The position numbers and the translations under genes were made by a program. DNA of 64,000 bases, taken from the NCBI RefSeq assembly GCF_002127265.1, contig NZ_NFUU01000001.1, forward strand, positions 1,488,001 to 1,552,000. Direction: 5' to 3'. This DNA is from Hydrogenophaga sp. IBVHS1 (GTDB lineage Bacteria > Pseudomonadota > Gammaproteobacteria > Burkholderiales > Burkholderiaceae_C). The notes beneath the pieces are model-generated. The model worked only from the letters and a program-made list of their open reading frames with translations, searched no databases and was not told the DNA's origin. Positions 7,267 to 15,551 of the stretch are shown here, piece after piece; within the stretch, counting starts at the first letter, position 1; every line of letters starts with the position of its first letter.

Positions 7267-9597
7267 ATGAACGCCCCCATCGACGTCTCCTTCTTCGCAC
7301 GCGCCGCCAAGCCGATCACAAGCTACCGGCCGTATTGGGCCAAGCGGTTCGGCGTGGCGCCGTTCCTGCCGATGACCCGCGCCGAAATGGAGCAGCTGGG
7401 TTGGGACAGTTGCGACATCGTTCTGGTCACCGGCGATGCCTACGTGGACCACCCCAGCTTCGGCATGGCGGTGGTGGGCCGGGTGCTCGAGGCGCAGGGC
7501 TTTCGTGTGGGCATCATTGCCCAGCCCGACTGGACCAGCGCCGAAGCGTTCAAGGCCTTGGGCAAGCCCAACCTGTTCTGGGGCGTGACGGCCGGGAACA
7601 TGGATTCCATGATCAACCGCTACACGGCGGACCGCAAGATCCGCAGCGACGACGCCTACACGCCCGGTGACGTGGGTGGCAAGCGCCCCGACCGCGCGGC
7701 CATTGTCTACAGCCAGCGCTGCCGGGAAGCCTTCAAGGAGGTGCCCATCGTGCTGGGCGGCATCGAAGGCAGCCTGCGCCGCATCGCCCACTACGATTAC
7801 TGGAGCGACAAGGTGCGCCGCAGCGTGGTGGTGGACAGCAAGTGCGACATCCTTCTGTACGGCAATGCCGAACGCGCGCTGGTCGAGGTGGCGCACCGCA
7901 TTGCCGCGCGCGAGCCGATCGAGCAGATCACCGATGTGCGTGGCACCGCATTCGTGCGGCGGCCGGGCGATCCGACCGCTGCGGGCTGGATCGAGATCGA
8001 CTCGAGCGAGGTGGATGCGCCTGGGCGCATCGAGAGCCACATCAATCCTTACCTGACGACGAGCGAGCAGGCGCAGGCGCAAGGGCAGAGTTGTTCGAAG
8101 GAAGATGACGACGCACCGTTGGCCGAGGTCAACCCCGCCATTCAGACGCTGAAGTTCGTGCCCAACCCGGCCTTGCAAAGCAAACGCAAACCGCCCGCGC
8201 GCGACCGGTCGGTGATTCGCCTGCCCAGCTACGAACAAGTCAAGAGTGACCCCGTGCTCTACGCGCACGCCAACCGCGTGCTGCATGTCGAAGCCAACCC
8301 CGGCAACGCGCGCGCGCTGGTGCAGGCCCACGGCGAAGGCGCCACGGCGCGCGACGTGTGGATCAACCCGCCGCCGATTCCACTCACCACGGCGGAGATG
8401 GACCATGTGTTCGACCTGCCGTACGCGCGCAGTCCGCACCCCGCCTACGCCGACGAACACGGCAAGCACGATGGCGCCACGAAGATCCCGGCCTGGGAAA
8501 TGATCCGCTTCAGCGTGAACATCATGCGCGGCTGCTTTGGCGGCTGCACGTTCTGCTCGATCACCGAGCACGAGGGCCGCATCATTCAGAGCCGCTCCGA
8601 AGAATCGATCATCAAGGAAGTGGAAGACATCCGCGACAAGGTGGAAGGCTTCACCGGTGTGGTGTCCGACCTTGGCGGCCCCACGGCCAACATGTACCGC
8701 CTGGGCTGCAAGACGCCCGAGATCGAAGCGGCCTGCCGCAAGCCGAGCTGTGTGTACCCGGGCATCTGTTCCAACCTGCACACCGACCACGGTCCGCTGA
8801 TCAAGATTTACAAGCGGGCGCGGGAGTTGCGCGGCATCAAGAAGGTCCTGATCGGTTCTGGCTTGCGCTACGACCTCGCCATCAAGAGCCCCGAGTACGT
8901 GAAGGAGCTGGTGCAGCACCACGTGGGTGGGTATTTGAAGATCGCGCCCGAACACACTGAAGGCGGGCCACTGTCGAAGATGATGAAGCCCGGCATCGGC
9001 AGCTACGACAAGTTCAAGCAGCTGTTCGAGAAGTTCAGCGAAGAGGCCGGGAAGAAGCAGTACCTCATTCCGTATTTCATCGCTGCCCACCCGGGCACGA
9101 GCGACGAGGACATGATGAACCTGGCCGTGTGGCTGAAGAAAAACGGCTTTCGCGCCGACCAGGTGCAGACCTTCTACCCCAGCCCCATGGCCACCGCCAC
9201 GGCCATGTACCACACCAACCTGAACCCGCTCAAGGGCATTCACCGCGACGAGCGCGCCGAACGCGTGGACATCGTGCGCGGCGACAAGCGCCGTCGCCTG
9301 CACAAGGCCTTTCTGCGCTACCACGACTCGAACAACTGGCCGCTGCTGCGTGAGGCGCTCAAGGCCATGGGTCGTGCCGACCTGATTGGCAACGGCAAGC
9401 ACCACCTCATCCCCACGTTCCAGCCGCTCACCGATGGCAGCTACCAGAGCGCGCGCCGCAAGAACAGCACGCCGGTGGGTGCGGCGCCGTCGAAGGGGCG
9501 CCTGCTCACGCAGCACACCGGGCTGCCGCCCCGCGTCACCGGTAGCGCGGCCCGACCCGGTTCACCGGTGGGTGCGGGCAAGCGCAAGCCCGGCTGA
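7267..9597 (+). CDS. ygiQ: YgiQ family radical SAM protein
   Basis: The 776-residue protein matches YgiQ end to end. It has the conserved N terminus ([18 protein letters not shown]), a central radical SAM core with the cluster cysteines Cys423, Cys427 and Cys430 in [12 protein letters not shown], and the family C-terminal region ([20 protein letters not shown]). YgiQ proteins bind a [4Fe-4S] cluster and S-adenosylmethionine; their reaction is not established. The last 60 or so residues are basic and low in complexity, as in other members. It stands alone, with its own upstream region and a gene on the opposite strand after it. Confidence 0.92.
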   Translation: MNAPIDVSFFARAAKPITSYRPYWAKRFGVAPFLPMTRAEMEQLGWDSCDIVLVTGDAYVDHPSFGMAVVGRVLEAQGFRVGIIAQPDWTSAEAFKALGKPNLFWGVTAGNMDSMINRYTADRKIRSDDAYTPGDVGGKRPDRAAIVYSQRCREAFKEVPIVLGGIEGSLRRIAHYDYWSDKVRRSVVVDSKCDILLYGNAERALVEVAHRIAAREPIEQITDVRGTAFVRRPGDPTAAGWIEIDSSEVDAPGRIESHINPYLTTSEQAQAQGQSCSKEDDDAPLAEVNPAIQTLKFVPNPALQSKRKPPARDRSVIRLPSYEQVKSDPVLYAHANRVLHVEANPGNARALVQAHGEGATARDVWINPPPIPLTTAEMDHVFDLPYARSPHPAYADEHGKHDGATKIPAWEMIRFSVNIMRGCFGGCTFCSITEHEGRIIQSRSEESIIKEVEDIRDKVEGFTGVVSDLGGPTANMYRLGCKTPEIEAACRKPSCVYPGICSNLHTDHGPLIKIYKRARELRGIKKVLIGSGLRYDLAIKSPEYVKELVQHHVGGYLKIAPEHTEGGPLSKMMKPGIGSYDKFKQLFEKFSEEAGKKQYLIPYFIAAHPGTSDEDMMNLAVWLKKNGFRADQVQTFYPSPMATATAMYHTNLNPLKGIHRDERAERVDIVRGDKRRRLHKAFLRYHDSNNWPLLREALKAMGRADLIGNGKHHLIPTFQPLTDGSYQSARRKNSTPVGAAPSKGRLLTQHTGLPPRVTGSAARPGSPVGAGKRKPG

Positions 9598-9605
9598 AGC
9601 AGGGT

Positions 9606-10301
9606 TCAAGCCTCGGGTGGAGAGCCCATGAGCAACGGCCAGCAGATCCAGGCCAGCAACGCCGCAAAGTTCAGTGCCACCGTGCCCCAGTACATCAGCT
9701 GGAAGCGGGATTTGGCGGTTTTGTGCCTCAGGATGTGCTGGGCGAACCAGCCGCCGGGCCAGCCACCCGCCACGTCGAGGCCATGCAGCCAGTCTTCCGG
9801 CACGCGCGGGCTTTCGGTGATGGCCGCGTCCTTGTCTCGCCAGTACATGTAGAAGGTGGCGAGGTTGAGGATGACCACGGCGGTGAGTACCACCCAGGGA
9901 AAGCGGCCGAACCCGATGCCGATGAGCCAGAGCAGCAGCCACAGCGCGATCAGGCCCAGCCCGATCCACAACGGCAATTCTTCGCGGCGCTTCTCGCGCG
10001 GCGTGCGCGATCGCCGCGCAGGCGCTGCCTTGGGCAGAATCTCGGCCTCAGCAGGCAAGGGCAGTGGCGCGGCATCCAGTGGCGAGGCCACCAAGTTGCG
10101 CACCGGCTCCACCGAAAGGGCTCGCGGCCCCTTTCCACCCACGTGAATCTCGTCGAAGCTCACTTCCATGCCTTCGGCGGGCGGGTTGTGGCCGCTGAAG
10201 TCGCGGGTGTGAAAAAAGATGTCGGCGGCGGTTTGCGGGCTGCGAATGAATCCAAACGCGCGCTCGCGGTCCCAGCGCACCACGGTTCCCTGTTTTCTCA
10301 T
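9606..10301 (-). CDS. Cold-shock domain protein fused to a DUF1294 membrane domain
   Basis: The 231-residue protein joins an N-terminal cold-shock fold (residues 1-68; GTVVRWDRERAFGFIRSP and DIFFHTRDFSG are the RNP-like motifs) to a basic linker and then a DUF1294 membrane part. The latter has about three hydrophobic segments between residues 105 and 225. The C terminus carries the DUF1294-type GLDVAGGWPGGWFAQHILRHK. The fusion is known in Proteobacteria, but its role is not. A nucleic-acid-binding domain held at the membrane is the plain reading. It converges on ygiQ, with nine bases between the stops. Confidence 0.85.
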   Translation of the reverse strand: MRKQGTVVRWDRERAFGFIRSPQTAADIFFHTRDFSGHNPPAEGMEVSFDEIHVGGKGPRALSVEPVRNLVASPLDAAPLPLPAEAEILPKAAPARRSRTPREKRREELPLWIGLGLIALWLLLWLIGIGFGRFPWVVLTAVVILNLATFYMYWRDKDAAITESPRVPEDWLHGLDVAGGWPGGWFAQHILRHKTAKSRFQLMYWGTVALNFAALLAWICWPLLMGSPPEA

Positions 10302-10396
10302 GGCGGTGTAGGAAAGGTTTCAACGAATGTGGCAATAGGCCAGCGCTTGCCATGGTATCCCGAATGGCGCAAAATGCGCCAAACAGGAGTTTTCCC

Positions 10397-10741
10397 ATGT
10401 CGTCCTCCAGCAGTGCATTTTCCTCGGTCAAGCTGCCCGCGGGGCTGGTCCAGCAAGCCCGTGATGCGGCCCAGCCACAACGCCGGTCGGTTGCCGGGCA
10501 GATCGAGTACTGGGCCACGCTCGGCCGCATCGCAGAAGAGACCGGCCTCACGGTGCAGGAAGCCCGCGAGGCCATTTCCCGCTACGACGCTGCCGCCCGG
10601 CAGGCCCTGGCGACCGATTCGGTTGAGGCGATCGAAGCCCGTTTTCTCGCTGCCGAGTCCAGCGGGGTTCTGGCCGAGGCGGTGCGGCAGAGCGTGAAGG
10701 AACAGCGCAGCAAGGCATCTGGCAGCCGCCGCGCCGCGTGA
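10397..10741 (+). CDS. ParD-like antitoxin
   Basis: The 114-residue protein fits the ParD-like antitoxin family. An N-terminal ribbon-helix-helix-like region (AFSSVKLPAGLVQQARDAA, then RRSVAGQIEYWATLGR) would bind DNA, and a helical C-terminal tail would wrap the toxin. The ATG chosen has a ribosome site (CAGGAG) seven bases upstream; an earlier in-frame start lacks one. The next gene overlaps its stop and is the remnant of a zeta-type toxin, the usual partner of this antitoxin family. The antitoxin reads as intact and could still repress its own promoter or neutralise a toxin elsewhere. Confidence 0.75.
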   Translation: MSSSSSAFSSVKLPAGLVQQARDAAQPQRRSVAGQIEYWATLGRIAEETGLTVQEAREAISRYDAAARQALATDSVEAIEARFLAAESSGVLAEAVRQSVKEQRSKASGSRRAA

Positions 10742-10968
10742 CACGGCCCGTCTTTTACCTGCTGGGCCGGTCCCAATGGCGCCGGCAAGTCGACCCTGTA
10801 CGCATCTGCCGTGGTTGCTGGCCTGATTCCGGAGCAGGCCGAGTTCGTCAACGCCGACCTTCATGAAGCCGCACACCTGCAGCAGGTGCGCGATCTCTCG
10901 TCTGGCGAGACGCCAGCGCGCCACCCCAGTGGCTGGCGAAGGTGCTGGACGCTCCTCAGGCGTCCTGA
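10738..10968 (+). pseudogene. Zeta-type toxin remnant (frameshift plus internal deletion)
   Basis: A GTG start overlaps the antitoxin stop and begins TRPVFYLL. One extra G in the run at 10764-10766 then shifts the frame. In the next frame the sequence continues as AGPNGAGKSTLYASAVVAG, a clear P-loop of zeta toxins, up to HEAAHLQQVRD near 10890. The middle of the gene is missing. The last 16 codons (PPQWLAKVLDAPQAS) are again in the original frame. Zeta toxins phosphorylate UDP-activated amino sugars to block wall synthesis and are about 200 residues long. Two independent lesions mean no working toxin is made. Confidence 0.75.
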
Positions 10969-11090
10969 TCAGAGGGCTTCCGGGCTTCCCGGGCAATGCG
11001 TTCGGCCTGAGCTTTCTTCACGTCCCACAACTGCCAGACGCCAATGGCCAGCACGACGATGAAAATGCCGAGTTCCAACCAGATGGCCAT
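10956..11090 (-). CDS. Small single-pass membrane protein
   Basis: A 44-residue open frame encodes an N-terminal hydrophobic helix (MAIWLELGIFIVVLAIGVWQ) followed by a charged, basic cytoplasmic tail rich in Lys, Arg and Ala (DVKKAQAERIAREARKPS). It resembles the short membrane proteins common in this bacterial family, with no assigned role. The hydrophobic-then-charged pattern and the coding bias make it believable despite its length. Its 3' end overlaps the tail of the zeta-toxin remnant on the other strand by 13 bases. A weak ribosome site (AAGG) lies nine bases before the ATG. Confidence 0.6.
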   Translation of the reverse strand: MAIWLELGIFIVVLAIGVWQLWDVKKAQAERIAREARKPSDQDA

Positions 11091-11162
11091 GATGGGCGCC
11101 TTGTGTGGGGTGAAAGCGCCGCATGTTGCCCGAAGGCACCGGCCGCTGCAATACAGTTCGGC

Positions 11163-11480
11163 ATGTCCGACGAATCCCAGATCGAAATTCCGCCTTCCTT
11201 CCTTGAGCTGTATCTCGCGCCCGGACGACAGAAGCCGTCGCTGCCGCGCGCCGAGCTGGCGGAGCGCTACGAACTTTGCGAGGACATGGCGCAGATGCTG
11301 ACCGAAACCGCGCGGCAGATGGAGTTCAGCCTGGGCATCACGGAAACCGACGTCCTCACGCGCTGCCTGCTGGGATTGCGGGTGGAGCCGGCGGTGGTGA
11401 GTGATGCCGAATCCACCTGGGTGATCACGCGCCTTGCCGAGTTGTTGAACTGGCCAGCACCGGCGCCGGCGCTCGACTGA
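11163..11480 (+). CDS. Conserved hypothetical protein (often labelled ATPase with chaperone activity)
   Basis: This 105-residue, mostly helical protein begins MSDESQIEIPPSFLELYLAP and contains LPRAELAERYELCEDMAQML. It matches a short family widespread in Comamonadaceae that databases often call an ATPase with chaperone activity. I see no Walker motif or other ATPase signature, so that label is doubtful. The start chosen removes an implausible extension that would run through the zeta remnant. It converges on the MFS transporter gene, with nine bases between stops. No function is claimed. Confidence 0.7.
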   Translation: MSDESQIEIPPSFLELYLAPGRQKPSLPRAELAERYELCEDMAQMLTETARQMEFSLGITETDVLTRCLLGLRVEPAVVSDAESTWVITRLAELLNWPAPAPALD

Positions 11481-11489
11481 GCCGGCTGA

Positions 11490-12668
11490 TCAGCGCTTCA
11501 CCCCGGTGCGCAGCCACATCAACGCGCCCACTGCGCTCAGGCCGAGCGCGCTTGAAATCCACAACGCTCCCGCTCCCCAGCGCTCTATGCAGGCGCCGAA
11601 CACCAACGGTGCGAACGCCTGCGCCACGCGGGAAGGCGCGGTGATCAGGCCCTGCCGTCGGCCATAGCCCCTGGGCCCGAACAGCACCAGCGGCAGCGTG
11701 CCCTTGGCGATGGTGAGGATGCCATTGCCCGCCCCGTGCAACACCGCGAACACCGGTCCCGCCACCGGCCCGAACAGCATCCAGCAGGCCACACCCAGGG
11801 GATGACCCAGGGCAGCCGCGCGCGCGGCCAGCAAGGGGTGCAGGCGGCGCAGGAACCCGAACTCCAGCAACCGGCCCGCCACCTGCGCCGGGCCAACCAG
11901 TGCGCCGATGGCCACCGCGCCCGCCAGCGTGGCGCCACTGGCCACCAGCAGTTGTGGCAGGTGCGTGGCCATGGCGGTGCTCACAAACCAGGTGACGGCG
12001 AAAACGTAGGCCAGCACCCAGGCGGCGTACCGGGGCGCGGGCTCGGCAGGGGTGTCGAAGGCGGTGTCGCCGTCCAGCCGCACGGCCTGGGGTACGGGCA
12101 GCGCAATGGCGCGCGGGATGCTCGCATTGAGCGGCAGGCCCACCAGCAGGTGCAGCCCGGCCCACATCAGGCAGGCGCCGCGCCATCCCCATTCGGCTTC
12201 CCACCAGCCGCTCAGGGGCCAGCCCACCGTGCTCGCAAAGCCTGCCAGCAACGTGATGCCAGTGATGGAGGCCCGGGCGTCGGTGCCTCTCAGGCGCACC
12301 AGTGCGGCAAAGGCCGCTTCGTAGAGGCCTCCGCCCATGGCCACGCCCATCAGCAACCACGCCAGCCCCAGACTGATGGGCCCTTGTGCCTGCGACATGC
12401 CGGCGAGGCCGGCCGCAAACAGAAGGCTGGTGCCCATGAGCAAGGGGCGTCCACCCCAGCGGTCGATGGCGCGTCCCGCGAAAGGGCCGAGTGCCGCCGA
12501 GAGCAGCAAGGCGACGCTGAACGCCGTCCAGACCTGGGTGACCGGGATGCCGAGCTCCTGAGCCATGGGCCACGCGAGCAGGGCGGGCAGGTAGTAGGAA
12601 GAAGCCCAGGCCAGGGTCTGGGCACTGCCCAGCCGCAGCACAAGTGGCCATTGGCGGGTGTCGCTCAT
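11490..12668 (-). CDS. MFS transporter
   Basis: The 392-residue protein has about twelve hydrophobic helices in two halves, with the loop between helices 2 and 3 reading GPFAGRAIDRWGGRPLL, a typical major facilitator motif. The central loop lies near residues 185-205. The start MSDTRQWPLVLRLGSAQTLAWASSYYLPAL resembles members annotated as organic-anion or drug exporters, but the substrate is unknown. It lies 21 bases downstream of the Nudix gene on the same strand and is probably co-transcribed with it. Confidence 0.87.
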   Translation of the reverse strand: MSDTRQWPLVLRLGSAQTLAWASSYYLPALLAWPMAQELGIPVTQVWTAFSVALLLSAALGPFAGRAIDRWGGRPLLMGTSLLFAAGLAGMSQAQGPISLGLAWLLMGVAMGGGLYEAAFAALVRLRGTDARASITGITLLAGFASTVGWPLSGWWEAEWGWRGACLMWAGLHLLVGLPLNASIPRAIALPVPQAVRLDGDTAFDTPAEPAPRYAAWVLAYVFAVTWFVSTAMATHLPQLLVASGATLAGAVAIGALVGPAQVAGRLLEFGFLRRLHPLLAARAAALGHPLGVACWMLFGPVAGPVFAVLHGAGNGILTIAKGTLPLVLFGPRGYGRRQGLITAPSRVAQAFAPLVFGACIERWGAGALWISSALGLSAVGALMWLRTGVKR

Positions 12669-12689
12669 GGCAAGTGAAGGAACGGGTGT

Positions 12690-13244
12690 TCAGCCGATGT
12701 CGAAGGTGTGAAAGCCGAATGCACCGCGTCGCCGGTCTGCGAAGTAGTGCTCCAGCGTTTCCTTGACGGTGCGGAATGCGATGTCGTCCCAGGGAATCTG
12801 GTCTTCGGTGAACAGTCGGGCCTCGATCGTTTCGTGGCCCGGGTTAAAGCGTTCGCTGAGCAGGCGGGCGCGGTAGTAAATGTGAACCTGGCCCACGCGA
12901 GCCACGTTCATGAGCGTGAAGATATCGCCCAGCTCGAACTGCGCGCCGGCTTCTTCATCGGTTTCGCGCGATGCTCCTTCCGCGGTGGTTTCTCCCAGTT
13001 CCATGAAACCCGCCGGTAAGGTCCATTTGCCCCATCGGGGTTCGATGTTCCGCTTGCAAAGCAGCACGTATTCCCCCTCGTCACCCCACACCGGCACCGT
13101 GCCCACCACATTGAGCGGGTTGTCGTAATGCACGGTCATGCAGGCCGGGCACACGGCGCGGGGCCGCGTGTCGCCATCGTCGGGCAGCCTGAGTTGAACG
13201 GCGGCTCCGCAGTTGCGGCAGTGTTTGGCGGGTGTGCGAAGCAT
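12690..13244 (-). CDS. Nudix hydrolase with N-terminal zinc ribbon
   Basis: The 184-residue protein carries a four-cysteine zinc ribbon (Cys9, Cys12, Cys32, Cys35) and a complete Nudix box at about residues 79-101 (GFMELGETTAEGASRETDEE), with the metal-binding REUXEE core intact. This layout is like NudC-type or ADP-ribose/NADH-cleaving Nudix proteins, although NudC is longer. It hydrolyses a nucleoside diphosphate linked to another group; the exact substrate is open. It is the first gene of a two-gene unit with the MFS transporter. Confidence 0.88.
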   Translation of the reverse strand: MLRTPAKHCRNCGAAVQLRLPDDGDTRPRAVCPACMTVHYDNPLNVVGTVPVWGDEGEYVLLCKRNIEPRWGKWTLPAGFMELGETTAEGASRETDEEAGAQFELGDIFTLMNVARVGQVHIYYRARLLSERFNPGHETIEARLFTEDQIPWDDIAFRTVKETLEHYFADRRRGAFGFHTFDIG

Positions 13245-13264
13245 CGTGGCAGTTTACGGGCTCA

Positions 13265-13295
13265 GAAAAAAGCCGGGCTCGAGGCCCGGCTTTTC
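13265..13295 (-). terminator. Intrinsic terminator after the TRAP-binding-protein gene
   Basis: Read on the minus strand, a 9-base GC-rich stem (AAGCCGGGC / GCCCGGCTT) with a short CTCGA-type loop is followed by a run of T. It lies about 20 bases past the stop of the TRAP binding-protein gene and closes that unit. The plus-strand side is flanked by only four T, so it acts mainly leftward. Confidence 0.85.
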
Positions 13296-13316
13296 GAGGG
13301 AGAAGGCTTTATGCCC

Positions 13317-14363
13317 TTACGCCTTCTTGCCGTGTTTGGCGATGAGTGACTTGGCGGTCTCCAGCAGCTGTTTGCCGTTGAAGCCCCGCTTGTCCATGTC
13401 CTGCACCCACTCCACTTCCACCAGACGCGCCTTGCGGCGGAATTCCTGCGCTTCAGCGGCGGGGATGGTGTAGATGGTGTTGCCTTGCTTCACGGCCTGC
13501 TCGCGGCCCGGGCCGTCGCCGGCCTGCTGAACCTTGCCCAGCCAGCCGGAGGTCTCGATACCGGAATTCTTGTCGATCACGGCCTTGAGATCGGCGGGCA
13601 GCGAAGCGTATTTGTTGCGGTTCATCGCCATCACGAAAGTGGTGGTGTAGAGCGCGCCGCCAGCGGGATCGAACTCGCTGTGGAACTTGGTGAGTTCGTG
13701 CACCTTCACCGAAGGCACCACTTCCCAGGGAATCACGCAGCCATCGATCACGCCCTTGGAGAGCGCATCGGGAATCTGCGGCAGCGGCATGCCCACGGGC
13801 GTGGCGCCCAGGTAGCCGAGCATCTTGGTGATCTGGCGGGTGGGGCCGCGCACCTTGGAGCCACGCAGGTCTTCGGCGGTCTTGATCTGCTTGCTGCGCA
13901 TGTGGAACATGCCCGGGCCGTGCACCTGCAGGGCAATGGGGTGCGTGTCCTTGAACTCGTCCTGGGCGACGGTCTGCACATATTCCCAATAGGCCCTGGA
14001 GGTGGCTTCGGCGTTGTTCATCATGAAAGGCAGCTCGAAGGCTTCGATGCGGGGGAAGCGGCCTGGCGTGTTGCCCGGCAGAGTCCACACAATGTCGACC
14101 ACGCCATCGCGCGCCTGGTCGTACAACTGGGCTGGCGATCCACCGAGTTGCATGGCGGGGTAGCCTTCAAACTTGATGCGACCACCCGAGTCTTTCTCGA
14201 CCTTGTCCATCCACGCCTTGTGCATGTTGAGCCACACATTGGATTGCGGGGCCATGAAGGTGTGGAACTTGAGCGTGACGCTTTGCTGCGCCAGGCTGGC
14301 GAAGGCGGGCGCGCCAAGGGCCACGGCGGCGCCGGACTGGAGCAGGGTTCTGCGTTGGATCAT
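13317..14363 (-). CDS. TRAP transporter substrate-binding protein (DctP family), orphan
   Basis: The 348-residue periplasmic protein begins with a twin-arginine-like signal (MIQRRTLLQSGAAVALGAPA, likely cleaved before QQSVTLKF). It has the DctP fold markers, including LRGSKVRGPTRQITKMLGYLGATPVGMP, where the Arg binds the substrate carboxylate. TRAP systems take up organic acids using an ion gradient, but no small or large permease gene lies nearby, so it must share a distant permease or has another role. The start has AGGAG eight bases upstream. It follows the FAH-family gene on the same strand after 100 bases and has its own terminator. Confidence 0.88.
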   Translation of the reverse strand: MIQRRTLLQSGAAVALGAPAFASLAQQSVTLKFHTFMAPQSNVWLNMHKAWMDKVEKDSGGRIKFEGYPAMQLGGSPAQLYDQARDGVVDIVWTLPGNTPGRFPRIEAFELPFMMNNAEATSRAYWEYVQTVAQDEFKDTHPIALQVHGPGMFHMRSKQIKTAEDLRGSKVRGPTRQITKMLGYLGATPVGMPLPQIPDALSKGVIDGCVIPWEVVPSVKVHELTKFHSEFDPAGGALYTTTFVMAMNRNKYASLPADLKAVIDKNSGIETSGWLGKVQQAGDGPGREQAVKQGNTIYTIPAAEAQEFRRKARLVEVEWVQDMDKRGFNGKQLLETAKSLIAKHGKKA

Positions 14364-14463
14364 GGTGGAGTTCTCCTGGGTGCTATGAAAAAAGTGGCGC
14401 AAGCATACGCCGGGGCGCGGGGATTGCTGAGAGGTCTAACCCTCAGTGGGAGGCTCAACGAAG

Positions 14464-15168
14464 TCAGACAACCTTCACCGAGATGGGTGTGAGGCCGTCG
14501 ACGCCACCGTTCATGGTGTCGCCGCGCACCACCGCAGCCACGCCCTCCGGGGTGCCGGTGTAGATCAGGTCGCCGGGCTGCAGTTCCCAGGCCTGCGACA
14601 AGGCTTCGATGGTCTCGGCCACATTCCAGATCAGCTTGGCCACGTTGCTGCGCTGGCGGTCTGTGCCATTCACCTGCACCCAGATAGCGGCGTTGTTCAC
14701 GTCGCCCGCCTGCGCGGCCAGCGTGATGGGTCCGATGGGGGCGGACTGGTCGTAGGCTTTGCCAATGCACCAGGGGCGGCCTTGCTTTTTCATGTCGGTC
14801 TGCAGGTCGCGTCGCGTCATGTCCAGGCCCACGGCATAGCCGTAGATGTGCTTGGCGGCATCAGCGGCCTTGATGTTTTTGCCGCCGGTTCCGATGGCCA
14901 CCACCAGCTCGATTTCGTGGTGCAGGTTGGACGTGAGCGTGGGGTAGGGGATGGTGGCGGTCTGGCCGGTCTCGGCCACCACAATGGCATCGGCCGGCTT
15001 GAGGAAGAAGAAAGGCGGCTCGCGGCCGGTGAAGCCCATTTCTTTCGCGTGTTCTTCGTAGTTGCGGCCCACGCAGTAGATGCGGTGCACGGCGAAACGC
15101 TCGGCGCGCCCCAGCACGGGCACGCTGACGACGGCGGGAGGGGCAAAGGCGTAGGTGGGTTCGGTCAT
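14464..15168 (-). CDS. Fumarylacetoacetate hydrolase family protein
   Basis: The 234-residue protein has the FAH fold markers: [20 protein letters not shown] near residues 25-44, the metal-ligand region [10 protein letters not shown], and the C-terminal [18 protein letters not shown]. The family includes fumarylpyruvate hydrolase, acylpyruvase and 2-oxo-hept-3-ene-dioate hydratase/decarboxylases, which act late in aromatic ring breakdown. Length and motifs resemble YcgM-type acylpyruvases most. It follows the ferredoxin gene by 50 bases on the same strand, so it may process a product of the nearby Rieske oxygenase. Confidence 0.88.
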   Translation of the reverse strand: MTEPTYAFAPPAVVSVPVLGRAERFAVHRIYCVGRNYEEHAKEMGFTGREPPFFFLKPADAIVVAETGQTATIPYPTLTSNLHHEIELVVAIGTGGKNIKAADAAKHIYGYAVGLDMTRRDLQTDMKKQGRPWCIGKAYDQSAPIGPITLAAQAGDVNNAAIWVQVNGTDRQRSNVAKLIWNVAETIEALSQAWELQPGDLIYTGTPEGVAAVVRGDTMNGGVDGLTPISVKVV

Positions 15169-15218
15169 GTGGGTGTGGCGGGAAGAACAGGGGAAGCGAA
15201 ACGGGGAATTCAGTGTAC

Positions 15219-15542
15219 TCAGTGTTGCGTGGCGGGCAGCCGAACCACCAGGCCATCCAGTTCAGGCAGCAACCGAATCTGGCACGAAAGCCGGCTCTCA
15301 GGCTCCACCGGACTCGATGCGAAGTCCAGCATGTCGACCTCGTCCGCTACTGGCGGTGGAAGCCGGCTCGCCCACGTTGGATCCACGATCACATGGCAGG
15401 TGGCACAGGTCAGCGAGCCACCGCAATCGGCCTCGATGCCAGCCACGTTGGCGTCCACCGCGGCTTTCATGAGGCTCTGGCCAGGCTCGGCCTGGATGTC
15501 CTGCACGCGCTCGTCGGCGTAGATGAATCGGATCTTGATCAT
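15219..15542 (-). CDS. [2Fe-2S] ferredoxin, adrenodoxin type
   Basis: The 107-residue protein has the adrenodoxin/putidaredoxin cluster pattern: Cys40, Cys46 and Cys49 ([13 protein letters not shown]), then Cys87 (SRLSCQI). Ferredoxins of this kind feed single electrons to cytochrome P450s and to some single-component Rieske oxygenases, for example the dicamba demethylase system. Nine bases separate it from the glutamine-synthetase-like gene upstream, and the Rieske gene heads the same run, so it is the likely electron donor of that oxygenase. No matching reductase gene is present in the window. Confidence 0.92.
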   Translation of the reverse strand: MIKIRFIYADERVQDIQAEPGQSLMKAAVDANVAGIEADCGGSLTCATCHVIVDPTWASRLPPPVADEVDMLDFASSPVEPESRLSCQIRLLPELDGLVVRLPATQH

Positions 15543-15551
15543 GGTGTGGGT

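Noticed and set aside
7222-9516. A 764-codon minus-strand open frame covering ygiQ.
   Set aside because: It is the high-GC shadow of ygiQ: rich in His, Val, Arg and Ala with no recognisable domain, while the plus frame is full-length YgiQ.
11163-11480. The common database label ATPase with chaperone activity for the 105-residue protein.
   Set aside because: No Walker A or B motif or chaperone domain is visible, so the label is not used as a function.
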